Below, in pieces: positions 8,019 through 15,158 of a stretch of 22,031 nucleotides of DNA. Position numbers and translations under genes: made by a program. The DNA is from an uncultured Clostridium sp. (GTDB taxonomy: Bacteria; Bacillota; Clostridia; TANB77; CAG-508). The stretch spans positions 1 through 22,031 of the forward strand of contig USBY01000026.1 of assembly GCA_900553015.1 (NCBI GenBank), given 5' to 3'. Below the pieces are notes generated by a model that had not been told where the DNA came from, searched no databases, and worked only from the letters and a program-made list of their open reading frames with translations. Every line of letters starts with the position of its first letter. Within the stretch, counting starts at the first letter, position 1.

Positions 8019-8441
8019 ATGAGGATATTAGGAATTGATTATGGAGATGTAAGAACTGGAGTAGCTATAACAGATCCATTAGGTATCACAGCTCAAGGAC
8101 TAAAAACTATAAATAATCAAAATAGTGATAGGATTTTATTACGAGAACTTGAAGAAATAGTAACAGAATATAATGTAGAAAAAATAGTAATAGGAATGCC
8201 ATTAAATTTAAAAGGAGAAAAGACTGTACGAGCAGAGAAAACGGAAAAATTTATCCATAAATTAAAATGTAAATTTGGAAAAATGCCTATCGAAGTCATA
8301 GATGAAAGGCTAACAACAGTTCAAGCGCATAAAACAATGAACTTTTTGGACGTGAATAAAAAAAATAAAAAAAATATTGTCGATACTATAGCAGCTGTAT
8401 ATATTTTAGAGACATATCTTGGAAAAGAACAGAAAAAATAG
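8019..8441 (+). CDS. ruvX: Putative pre-16S rRNA nuclease / Holliday junction resolvase-like (YqgF/RuvX)
   Basis: RNase H-fold nuclease family; in E. coli YqgF takes part in 16S rRNA 5'-end maturation. About 140 residues, normal for the family. Visible motifs are GIDYGDVRTGVAITD (first catalytic Asp), VIGMPLNLKGE, IDERLTT (catalytic Glu region) and the C-terminal VDTIAAVYIL (last acidic residue). I chose the ATG at 8019 because it matches the usual MRILGID start. A frame-consistent ATG at 8007 overlaps ireB and has a closer but weak AGGA site. Coupling to ireB translation probably supplies initiation. The gene lies in the conserved ireB-ruvX-DUF1292 order. Confidence 0.92.
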   Translation: MRILGIDYGDVRTGVAITDPLGITAQGLKTINNQNSDRILLRELEEIVTEYNVEKIVIGMPLNLKGEKTVRAEKTEKFIHKLKCKFGKMPIEVIDERLTTVQAHKTMNFLDVNKKNKKNIVDTIAAVYILETYLGKEQKK

Positions 8442-8470
8442 TTGCAAAAATTACAAAAATAGTATATGAT
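8442..8470 (+). promoter_or_regulatory. Sigma-A-type promoter for the DUF1292 gene
   Basis: TTGCAA (8442-8447), a 17-base spacer and TATGAT (8465-8470) lie directly after the ruvX stop and 48 bases before the DUF1292 start, so that gene can be expressed separately. No terminator separates this gene from the T-box leader. Confidence 0.6.
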
Positions 8471-8517
8471 AAGAAAAATTGAAAATAATAATATCAAGAT
8501 ATCGAAAGGAGAATAAT

Positions 8518-8832
8518 ATGAGTGAAGATATCAACACACCAAATAATGGTGAAGAATTAGACAATATAATAATTTTAAATGACGAAAATGGAAACGAAGT
8601 AAAATTTGAATTTTTAGATTTAATGGAATATGAAGGAGAAGAATATATAATATTATTACCAACAGAAGAAGGAGAAGATAATGACGAAGTTGTTATCTTA
8701 AAAGTAGAAGATGTAGAAGATGATCCAGATATGGAAACTTATGTTAGCATAGACGATGAAGATACTTTAAATGCAGTATTCGAAATGTTCAAAGAAAAAT
8801 TTAAAGATGAATTTAATTTTATAGATGAATAA
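8518..8832 (+). CDS. DUF1292 family small acidic protein
   Basis: A 104-residue, very acidic soluble protein. The segment with IIILNDENGNEVKFEFLDLMEYEGEEYIILLP (residues about 17-48; the core is FLDLMEYEGEEYIILLP) is the recognisable DUF1292/YrzB-type core. Its third place after ireB and ruvX matches the conserved order in Firmicutes. The function of the family is not established. The ATG at 8518 has AAGGAG 7 bases upstream; an in-frame ATG at 8479 has no site and would begin in the promoter region. Eleven bases after its stop the valS T-box leader begins. Confidence 0.88.
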   Translation: MSEDINTPNNGEELDNIIILNDENGNEVKFEFLDLMEYEGEEYIILLPTEEGEDNDEVVILKVEDVEDDPDMETYVSIDDEDTLNAVFEMFKEKFKDEFNFIDE

Positions 8833-8842
8833 TAAATACAAT

Positions 8843-9067
8843 AAAAAAGAGGAGTAATTATATTGGAGTATTTAGAGAATAAAGGTTAGTAGCTGGGAGC
8901 CTTTTATATGAAGATATAATGAAGGTAGCTTTTTTTGGTAGATATAGTGAACTAATAGTAAGTATATCCGGGTTGGCTCCGTTAAAAGCTATAATGAGTA
9001 TTATTAAAATATTAAGGTGGTACCGTAAGAGTAATCTTGCCCTTAAAGGCAGGCTTACTCTTTTTTT
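8843..9067 (+). promoter_or_regulatory. T-box leader (valine) controlling valS
   Basis: A tRNA-sensing leader. The stem I base pairs AAAAAAG (8843-8849) with CTTTTTT (8929-8935). The specifier loop has AGTA (8853-8856) on one side and GAAGGTAG on the other, giving specifier GTA (8925-8927), a valine codon. The helix above it pairs 8857-8864 with 8913-8920, and AGAGA (8874-8878) precedes the distal hairpin. The T-box core AAGGTGGTACCG (9014-9025) includes TGGT (9018-9021), complementary to the ACCA end of an uncharged tRNA. Uncharged tRNA-Val should favour the antiterminator and valS expression. Confidence 0.93.
9027..9067 (+). terminator. T-box intrinsic terminator
   Basis: AAGAGTAA (9027-9034) pairs with TTACTCTT (9055-9062), with an inner TGCC/GGCA helix and a run of seven T residues (9061-9067). 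It forms the OFF state of the valS leader, competing with the antiterminator that contains the T-box sequence. Confidence 0.92.
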
Positions 9068-9109
9068 ATTTGAACTTTGAACTTTAGGGACGGAGCTAAA
9101 AGTTCAAAT
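9068..9109. repeat. REP-like hairpin between T-box and valS
   Basis: Perfect 11-base arms ATTTGAACTTT (9068-9078) and AAAGTTCAAAT (9099-9109) surround a 20-base loop containing AGGGACGGAG. A second copy of GAACTTT (9079-9085) sits in the loop, so the right arm can pair with either copy. The GGGACGG core resembles dispersed REP-like palindromes of Firmicutes. No copy elsewhere in the window was noticed. Confidence 0.5.
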
Positions 9110-9112
9110 AAT

Positions 9113-9129
9113 TTACATAAATTATGTAA
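9113..9129. repeat. Short palindrome upstream of valS
   Basis: TTACATAA and TTATGTAA around a single A form a 17-base palindrome, 24 bases before the valS ATG. It could be an operator half-site pair or chance. It lies downstream of the T-box terminator, in the translated mRNA's leader. Confidence 0.4.
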
Positions 9130-9153
9130 TAAAATAAATAAGGAGGAATATTT

Positions 9154-11841
9154 ATGAATTATAATCACAAATTAAACGATAAGTATAATCCAAAAGACTT
9201 CGAAGAAAAGATTTATAAAGAAACAGAAGAAAAAGGTTACTTTAAACCAAATATGGATAAAAGCAAAGAAGCTTATTGTATAATGATGCCTCCACCAAAT
9301 GTAACTGGAAAGCTACATATGGGGCATGCTTTGGATGGAACAATACAAGATATATTAATTCGTTTTAAAAGAATGCAAGGATATAATGCGTTATGGCTTC
9401 CAGGTTCTGATCATGCTTCAATTTCAACAGAAATGAAAGTAGTTCAAAAATTAAAAAAAGAAGGAAAAACAAAACATCAAATTGGTAGAGAAGAATTCTT
9501 AAAAGAGACTTGGGATTGGACACATTTATATGGTGGAACAATACAAGAACAACAAAAGAAACTAGGATGTTCTTGTGATTGGGAGAGACGCAGATTCACA
9601 TTAGATGAAGGCCTTTCAGAAGCAGTTAAAGAGCAATTTGTTAGATTGTACGAAAAAGGTCTAATTTATAAAGGCAAAAGAATGGTTAACTGGTGTCCAA
9701 ATTGTAATACTACAATTTCAGATGTAGAAGTTGAATATCATGAAGAAAATACACATTTATGGTATATTAGGTATAAAGTTAAAGATGAAGATAGATATAT
9801 AATTGTAGCAACAACAAGACCAGAAACTATGCTTGGTGATACAGCTGTTGCTGTTCATCCAGATGATGAGAGATATAAAGATTTAGTTGGAAAAACATGT
9901 ATATTACCAATTATGAATAAAGAAATTCCAATTATTGCAGATAGATTTGTAGAGACAGAATTTGGTACAGGTGCTGTTAAAATTACACCAGCACATGATA
10001 TGAATGACTATCAAGCAGGATTAAGACATAATCTAGAGATAATTGAAGTTTTCGATGAAAACTTCAAAATGGGAGATTTAGTTCCAGAATATAAAGGAAT
10101 GGAGTTACTAGAAGCGAGAGAAAAAATCGTAGAAAAACTAGAAGAATTAGGAGCTTTAGTAAAAGTAGAAGACTTAACACATAATGTAGGAAAATGTGAA
10201 AGATGTAAAACAACAATAGAACCAAAAATTTCAGATCAATGGTTTGTTAAAATGGAAGATTTAGCAAAACCAGCAATTAAAGCAGTTGAAAATGGAGATA
10301 TAAAATTTATTCCAAAAAAATACGAGAAAATGTATTTTAATTGGATGAATAACATACAAGATTGGTGTATTTCTAGACAATTATGGTGGGGACACAGAAT
10401 TCCAGCTTATTATTGTGATGATTGTGGACATATAACTGTATCAAGAAATGAAGTAACAGAATGTGAAAAATGTAAATCAAAAAATGTTCATCAAGATGAA
10501 GACACATTAGATACATGGTTTAGCTCTGCTTTATGGCCATTTTCTACATTAGGTTGGCCAAATACAGAAAGTGAAGATTATAAGACATTCTTCCCAACAA
10601 ATGTATTAGTTACAGCATATGATATTATAACTTTCTGGGTATCAAGAATGATAGTGTCTAGTTTAGAGCTTACAAAAGAAAATCCATTTAAAGATGTTTT
10701 AATTCATGGAATTGTAAGAGATAGCCAAGGTAGAAAAATGTCTAAAACACTTGGAAATGGTGTTGATCCATTAGAAGTAATTGATGAATATGGTGCAGAC
10801 GCATTAAGATTTTCTGTACTTTCTGGAACAACAATGGGAAATGATATTAGATATATGCCAGAAAAATTAGATCAAGCATCAAATTTTGCAAACAAGATTT
10901 GGAATGCTGCTAAATTTATAACTAATTCATTGGAGCCAGATGAGAAAATAATTGAATTCTACGATAAAGTATATAATGCAGAGAAAAAAGAATTCAATGG
11001 CGAAATGTTAAGAATAGAAGATAAATGGATTTTAAATAAATTAAATACATTAATAAAAGATATTACAAAATTAATAGAAGATTACGATTTAGGTATTGCT
11101 CTAGATAAAATATATAATTTTATTTGGAATGAATTCTGTGATTGGTATATAGAGATTTGTAAAACAAGAATATATAGTGAGAATTCAAAAGAAAGAGTTC
11201 AAGTTGATTTTGTATTAGATTATGTATTAAGAAATGCATTAAAATTATTACATCCATTTATGCCATTTGTTACATCAGAGATTTATTCAAAATTAGTTCA
11301 TTATGATGATGTAGATATTATGATGTCAAATTGGCCAGAATACAGAGAAATTCCACAATTCGAAAAAGAGGAAGAGACAATAGAAAAATTAAAAGATATA
11401 ATTGTGGATATACGTAATACAAGAGCTAATATGAATGTGCATCCAAGTAAAAAGACAAAATTAATATTTGTAACTGAAGACTATAAAAATGCAATAGAGG
11501 AATCTGAAGAATTCTTAAAGAAATTAGGATTTGCAACAGATATTAAAATTCAAGAAGATAAAAATGGAATTCCAGAAAATGCTATAGCAATTTTAAAGGA
11601 TGGAGTTGAATTATATATTCCTTTTGAAGAATTAGTAGATATTTCAGAAGAAATAAAAAGATTAGAAACTGAAATTACAAAATTAGAAGCAGAAGTTGCA
11701 AGATGTAATAAAATGCTTTCTAACCCAGGCTTTGTTAATAAAGCACCAGAAGCAAAAGTAAATGAAGAAAAAGAAAAATTAGCAAAATATGAGGAAATGT
11801 TAAATGCTTCAAAAGAAAGATTAGCAAATTTAAAAGGATAA
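9154..11841 (+). CDS. valS: Valyl-tRNA synthetase
   Basis: Class Ia aminoacyl-tRNA synthetase that charges tRNA-Val and edits misactivated threonine. The 895-residue length is typical. PPPNVTGKLHMGHAL (46-60) carries the HIGH-type motif (H55, H58). KMSKT at 528-532 is the KMSKS loop. TTRPETMLGDTAVAV marks the CP1 editing domain. Cys pairs (CPNC, CERC, CDDCGH, CEKC) suggest zinc-binding knuckles. DWCISRQLWWGHRIPAYYC is a class Ia core segment, and the last 70 residues or so form the ValRS C-terminal coiled-coil arm. AAGGAGG precedes the ATG. Expression is under the valine T-box upstream, and the shared terminator follows. Confidence 0.98.
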   Translation: MNYNHKLNDKYNPKDFEEKIYKETEEKGYFKPNMDKSKEAYCIMMPPPNVTGKLHMGHALDGTIQDILIRFKRMQGYNALWLPGSDHASISTEMKVVQKLKKEGKTKHQIGREEFLKETWDWTHLYGGTIQEQQKKLGCSCDWERRRFTLDEGLSEAVKEQFVRLYEKGLIYKGKRMVNWCPNCNTTISDVEVEYHEENTHLWYIRYKVKDEDRYIIVATTRPETMLGDTAVAVHPDDERYKDLVGKTCILPIMNKEIPIIADRFVETEFGTGAVKITPAHDMNDYQAGLRHNLEIIEVFDENFKMGDLVPEYKGMELLEAREKIVEKLEELGALVKVEDLTHNVGKCERCKTTIEPKISDQWFVKMEDLAKPAIKAVENGDIKFIPKKYEKMYFNWMNNIQDWCISRQLWWGHRIPAYYCDDCGHITVSRNEVTECEKCKSKNVHQDEDTLDTWFSSALWPFSTLGWPNTESEDYKTFFPTNVLVTAYDIITFWVSRMIVSSLELTKENPFKDVLIHGIVRDSQGRKMSKTLGNGVDPLEVIDEYGADALRFSVLSGTTMGNDIRYMPEKLDQASNFANKIWNAAKFITNSLEPDEKIIEFYDKVYNAEKKEFNGEMLRIEDKWILNKLNTLIKDITKLIEDYDLGIALDKIYNFIWNEFCDWYIEICKTRIYSENSKERVQVDFVLDYVLRNALKLLHPFMPFVTSEIYSKLVHYDDVDIMMSNWPEYREIPQFEKEEETIEKLKDIIVDIRNTRANMNVHPSKKTKLIFVTEDYKNAIEESEEFLKKLGFATDIKIQEDKNGIPENAIAILKDGVELYIPFEELVDISEEIKRLETEITKLEAEVARCNKMLSNPGFVNKAPEAKVNEEKEKLAKYEEMLNASKERLANLKG

Positions 11842-11874
11842 AAAATAACCTAAGCTTATAGCTTAGGTTATTTT
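11842..11874. terminator. Bidirectional terminator between valS and the convergent dehydrogenase
   Basis: Fourteen-base perfect arms (11842-11855 and 11861-11874) around a 5-base loop contain the GC-richer core ACCTAAGC/GCTTAGGT flanked by A and T runs. It sits between two convergent stop codons, so it can terminate both genes. Confidence 0.92.
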
Positions 11875-11878
11875 GTTG

Positions 11879-13453
11879 CTAAATATTATTTTTAATAGTA
11901 GCTAAAGCACATTTTATGCCATCAACAGCAGCAGACATGATACCACCAGCATATCCAGCACCTTCGCCACAAGGATATAATCCTTCTACATTAGACATAA
12001 GTAATTCATTACGAAGAATTCTAACTGGTGAAGAACTTCTAGTTTCAACACCTGTTAAAAGAGTATCAGGATTTGCAAAGCCATGAATCTGTTTATCAAA
12101 ATGCAAAAAGGCATTTTTCATAGTTATATTAACAAAATCAGGGAATATATTGTTTAAATTATAAAATGTTGTACCAGGTAAGTAAGTAGGTTTTACTTTT
12201 CCAAATTCACAAGATAATGTGTTATTTAAATAATCTCCCAATTTTTGGATAGGCGCATAATAGTTTTTTCCACCTGCAATAAATGCTTTTTCTTCTAAGT
12301 CTTTTTGAAAATCAATTCCAGCTAAAGGACTGCTAGAAGAAAAATCAGCAGGAGTCACATTAACTAAAATTGCACTATTAGCGTTTGTTCCATCACGTTT
12401 AAATATGCTCATTCCATTTGTTACAATAGTATTTTCTTCACTTGATGATGCCATAACAGTACCACCAGGACACATACAAAAAGAATAGCAACTCCTACCA
12501 GTATCTTTATCATGATATACCAATTTATATTCTGCTGGTGGAAGTTTTAAATTGGTTTTATTACCATATTGTGCAAAATTAATATCTTTTTGTAAATGTT
12601 CAACTCTAACACCAACTGAAAAGTTTTTACTTTCCATATTTAGTCCTTTGTCATAAATTTTATAAAAAGTATCTCTACTACTATGTCCAATAGCAAGGAT
12701 AACATTTGAAGTGGCAAGAACATGTTCTTTTCCATCATTCACATATTTAACTGATTCAATTTTATTATCTCTTATTTTGAAATCAACAACTTTACTATTA
12801 AATAAAAATTCTCCACCATTTTCTATAATATAGTTTCTTATATTACTAATAATTCTTACTAAATTATCTGTTCCGATATGGGGCTTTGCCAAATATAAAA
12901 TTTGTTCAGGTGCACCAAACTTATAAAAATCTTGTAAAACAATACTACATAAAGGATTATTAATTCCAGAAGTAAGTTTTCCGTCAGAAAATGTTCCAGC
13001 ACCACCTTCACCAAACTGAATATTAGAATTAGTATCTAATTTACCCGTTTTCAAAAATGTATCAACATCTTTTTTCCTATCTTCAACTTTTTTGCCCTGT
13101 TCTATAATAATTGGTTTAATACCATTTTTTATAAAAGTTAGTGCAGCAAATAGACCAGCGGGTCCTGCACCAACAATAACGGGTCTTTCTAAACTATTAT
13201 TTTTTATATTGATATCAGGCAATTCAAATTTTTTATAATCATCAAATTTAGAATATTTTTTCTCTGATTTAAAAGAGAGAGCAATATTATATAAATAATG
13301 AATATTAGCTTTATTACGAGCATCAATAGATTTTTTTATAATATGCCAATCTAAAATATCTTCATGTAAAATGTGATATTTTTTACAGATATATTTTATC
13401 AAAGCGTTATTATCTAAATCTTCATAAATTTTAATATTATTAATTCTTTTCAT
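11879..13453 (-). CDS. FAD-dependent dehydrogenase (COG2509-like)
   Basis: A 524-residue soluble flavoprotein of the 'uncharacterised FAD-dependent dehydrogenase' type. The N-terminal 90 residues or so form a small helical domain. VIVGAGPAGLFAALTF (93-108, GxGxxG at 95-100) is the FAD-binding dinucleotide fold. The following IIIEQG ends with the acidic residue that binds the ribose, then FGEGGAGTFSDGKL. The C-terminal YPCGEGAGYAGGIMSAAVDG is the second FAD contact typical of this family. The substrate is unknown. The start has AGAAAGGA upstream on this strand. It is transcribed alone, towards valS. No link to the neighbouring sporulation genes is implied beyond the shared upstream gap. Confidence 0.85.
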   Translation of the reverse strand: MKRINNIKIYEDLDNNALIKYICKKYHILHEDILDWHIIKKSIDARNKANIHYLYNIALSFKSEKKYSKFDDYKKFELPDINIKNNSLERPVIVGAGPAGLFAALTFIKNGIKPIIIEQGKKVEDRKKDVDTFLKTGKLDTNSNIQFGEGGAGTFSDGKLTSGINNPLCSIVLQDFYKFGAPEQILYLAKPHIGTDNLVRIISNIRNYIIENGGEFLFNSKVVDFKIRDNKIESVKYVNDGKEHVLATSNVILAIGHSSRDTFYKIYDKGLNMESKNFSVGVRVEHLQKDINFAQYGNKTNLKLPPAEYKLVYHDKDTGRSCYSFCMCPGGTVMASSSEENTIVTNGMSIFKRDGTNANSAILVNVTPADFSSSSPLAGIDFQKDLEEKAFIAGGKNYYAPIQKLGDYLNNTLSCEFGKVKPTYLPGTTFYNLNNIFPDFVNITMKNAFLHFDKQIHGFANPDTLLTGVETRSSSPVRILRNELLMSNVEGLYPCGEGAGYAGGIMSAAVDGIKCALATIKNNI

Positions 13454-13486
13454 ATAAATCCTTTCTAAATAAAAGTTATCTATAAA

Positions 13487-13514
13487 ATTATAACATAAAA
13501 ATCTATTTTATGAA
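13487..13514 (-). promoter_or_regulatory. Promoter of the FAD-dependent dehydrogenase
   Basis: On the minus strand, TTCATA (13514-13509), a 16-base spacer and a perfect TATAAT (13492-13487) preceded by TGT form an extended -10 promoter, 34 bases ahead of the start codon. Confidence 0.6.
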
Positions 13515-13528
13515 ATATGCAGAAAAAA

Positions 13529-13553
13529 GTCGATGAGTTTTTGGCATATCGAC
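13529..13553. repeat. Inverted repeat between divergent promoters
   Basis: GTCGAT (13529-13534) and ATCGAC (13548-13553) are complementary arms around 13 bases. They are GC-richer than their surroundings and lie between the dehydrogenase and spoIIAA promoters. A protein-binding site is possible but unproven. Confidence 0.4.
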
Positions 13554-13574
13554 AAAACTTCCCATGAATCGCTA

Positions 13575-13603
13575 TTGGAAAATATTACCAATGGTATTAT
13601 AAT
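13575..13603 (+). promoter_or_regulatory. Candidate promoter of the spoIIA operon
   Basis: TTGGAA (13575-13580), a 17-base spacer and TATAAT (13598-13603) match the sigma-A consensus closely. The AAGGAGG site begins at 13611, so the mRNA leader would be very short. In Bacillus this operon is driven by sigma-H. I could not find a convincing sigma-H site here. Confidence 0.45.
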
Positions 13604-13621
13604 AATCCGAAAGGAGGGATA

Positions 13622-13961
13622 GTGGTGCAGATAAAATATTTAGAGCAGGACAAGCTATTATTCTTTTCGCTGGAAGAAGAAATAGACCATCATACTACAA
13701 AAGATTTAAGGAGGAAAATGGATTATGAAATTGAAAGACACATGCCTAAAAAAGTTATATTTAATTTTGATAGTGTTAGCTTCATGGATAGTGCAGGAAT
13801 AGGATTGTTATTAGGAAGGTATAAGATAGTAAATATGTTACGGTGGAGAAGTAGCATTAATTAATGTTAAGAAAAGTGTAAAAAAAGTATTAGATATGTG
13901 TGGGATATTAAAACTAATACACATATATGATGATTTAGATATGAAATTTAATGTATGTTAG
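13622..13961 (+). pseudogene. spoIIAA: Anti-anti-sigma factor SpoIIAA, frameshifted
   Basis: STAS-domain protein that, when unphosphorylated, binds SpoIIAB and frees sigma-F in the forespore. The first 72 codons encode a good SpoIIAA, including VSFMDSAGIGLLLGRYK with the phosphorylatable Ser57. After ATG at 13835-13837 one extra T (13838 or 13839) shifts the frame, and the protein then ends at 13864 after 80 residues. Removing one T restores YGGEVALINVKKSVKKVLDM and onward to a TAG at 13959-13961, giving about 112 residues, the normal family length. GTG codons at 13622 and 13625 are both possible starts; AAGGAGG at 13611-13617 favours 13625. Sequencing error, strain mutation or regulated shift cannot be told apart here. 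Confidence 0.85.
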
Positions 13962-13970
13962 GAGGAAAAA

Positions 13971-14447
13971 ATGAATAAAAGATACAAAAATAAAATGCAA
14001 TTGGAAATATTAAGCAAATCAAATAATGAAGCATTTGCACGTATTACAGTAGCAGCTTTTGCAGCACAATTAGACCCCACAATAGAAGAATTATCAGACA
14101 TAAAAACAGCTGTTTCAGAAGCAGTAACAAATTCTATTATCCACGGATATGAAAACAAAGAAGGAATAATTAGGATAAATGCATACATCTATGACAATGT
14201 ATTAAGAATAGAAATTGCAGATCAAGGCAAAGGAATAGAAGATATAGAAATTGCAAAACAACCATTATATACAACAAAACCAGAATTAGAAAGATCTGGA
14301 ATGGGATTTACTATAATGGATAATTTTATGGACAACTTAAAGGTTGAATCGGTTTTAGGAATGGGAACAAAAGTAACAATGGAAAAAAAGATAGCTGATA
14401 AAAATACAAATGAAGAGAAAAATCAAGAGGAGAATTTTTATGTATGA
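13971..14447 (+). CDS. spoIIAB: Anti-sigma-F factor SpoIIAB
   Basis: GHKL-fold serine kinase that holds sigma-F inactive before septation and phosphorylates SpoIIAA. Its 158 residues slightly exceed the usual 146 or so because of a charged tail (ADKNTNEEKNQEENFYV). The Bergerat ATP site is complete: SEAVTNSIIHGY with E50 and N54, ADQGKGI with D84 and G88, and RSGMGFTIM with G110-G112. The start has AGGAGG at 13961-13966, directly after the restored spoIIAA stop. Its last 8 bases overlap sigF, implying coupled translation. It appears intact even though spoIIAA is broken. Confidence 0.95.
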   Translation: MNKRYKNKMQLEILSKSNNEAFARITVAAFAAQLDPTIEELSDIKTAVSEAVTNSIIHGYENKEGIIRINAYIYDNVLRIEIADQGKGIEDIEIAKQPLYTTKPELERSGMGFTIMDNFMDNLKVESVLGMGTKVTMEKKIADKNTNEEKNQEENFYV

Positions 14448-15150
14448 AAATACTATTAGTGAGATTTTAAAAGCTCAAACAGACAAAGAAGAGCTAGGTA
14501 AAATTGTAGAAAATAATAGTGGCTTAGTATGGAGTATTGTAAAAAGATTTAAAGGAAGAGGATATGAAAATGAAGATTTATTCCAAATAGGAAATATAGG
14601 TTTAATAAAAGCAATAAAAAATTTTAATCCAGAATATGAAGTAAAATTATCTACATATGCTGTAACTTATATTATAGGAGAGATAAAAAAATTTATAAGA
14701 GATGATGGAATAATAAAAGTTAGCAGAAGTATTAAAGAATTGTGTGTAAAAATTAAAGATATAGAAAATAAAGCAATAAAGGAAGGGAAAAATGTAACAG
14801 TAGAAGAAATTGCAAAAGAATTAAAAGTAGAAAAAGAAGATATTGTTCTTGCGATTGATTCTATGAAGCAGGTAGATTCAATATATGAAGAAGATTCAGA
14901 AAATAATAAATTAGCATTAATAGATAAAGTAGCCTCAGAAAAAGATGAAACAGATACAATGATAAATAGAATTTTCATAAAAGAATTACTAAATAAAATG
15001 GATAGCAGAGATAGGCAAATTATTATGCTAAGGTATTTTAATGGAAAGACTCAATCACAAGTAGCAGAAATGTTAAATATTTCACAAGTACAGGTTTCTA
15101 GAATAGAGAAAAAGATATTAAATAAGATGAAAATAGAGTTAATATCATAG
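14440..15150 (+). CDS. sigF: RNA polymerase forespore sigma factor SigF
   Basis: Sporulation sigma factor that directs the first forespore-specific transcription. The 236 residues include region 2 (about 20-100), with YENEDLFQIGNIGLIKAI and the promoter-melting segment EVKLSTYAVTYIIGEIKKFI. Region 3 follows (VEEIAKELKVEKEDI), then region 4 with RDRQIIMLRYFNGKTQSQVA and the helix-turn-helix VAEMLNISQVQVSRIEKKIL. The ATG at 14440 has GAGGAG 7 bases upstream; an in-frame ATG at 14410 lies deep inside spoIIAB and lacks a site. It is the third gene of the spoIIA operon, and spoIID starts 9 bases after it. Confidence 0.95.
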   Translation: MYENTISEILKAQTDKEELGKIVENNSGLVWSIVKRFKGRGYENEDLFQIGNIGLIKAIKNFNPEYEVKLSTYAVTYIIGEIKKFIRDDGIIKVSRSIKELCVKIKDIENKAIKEGKNVTVEEIAKELKVEKEDIVLAIDSMKQVDSIYEEDSENNKLALIDKVASEKDETDTMINRIFIKELLNKMDSRDRQIIMLRYFNGKTQSQVAEMLNISQVQVSRIEKKILNKMKIELIS

Positions 15151-15158
15151 GAGGAAGA

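Noticed and set aside
8479..8517. Earlier start for the DUF1292 gene
   Set aside because: No ribosome binding site there; the added residues follow promoter-like sequence, and AAGGAG supports 8518.
13560..13621. Sigma-H promoter for spoIIA
   Set aside because: GAATC at 13566-13570 recalls a sigma-H -10, but no AGGA-type -35 sits 12-14 bases upstream.
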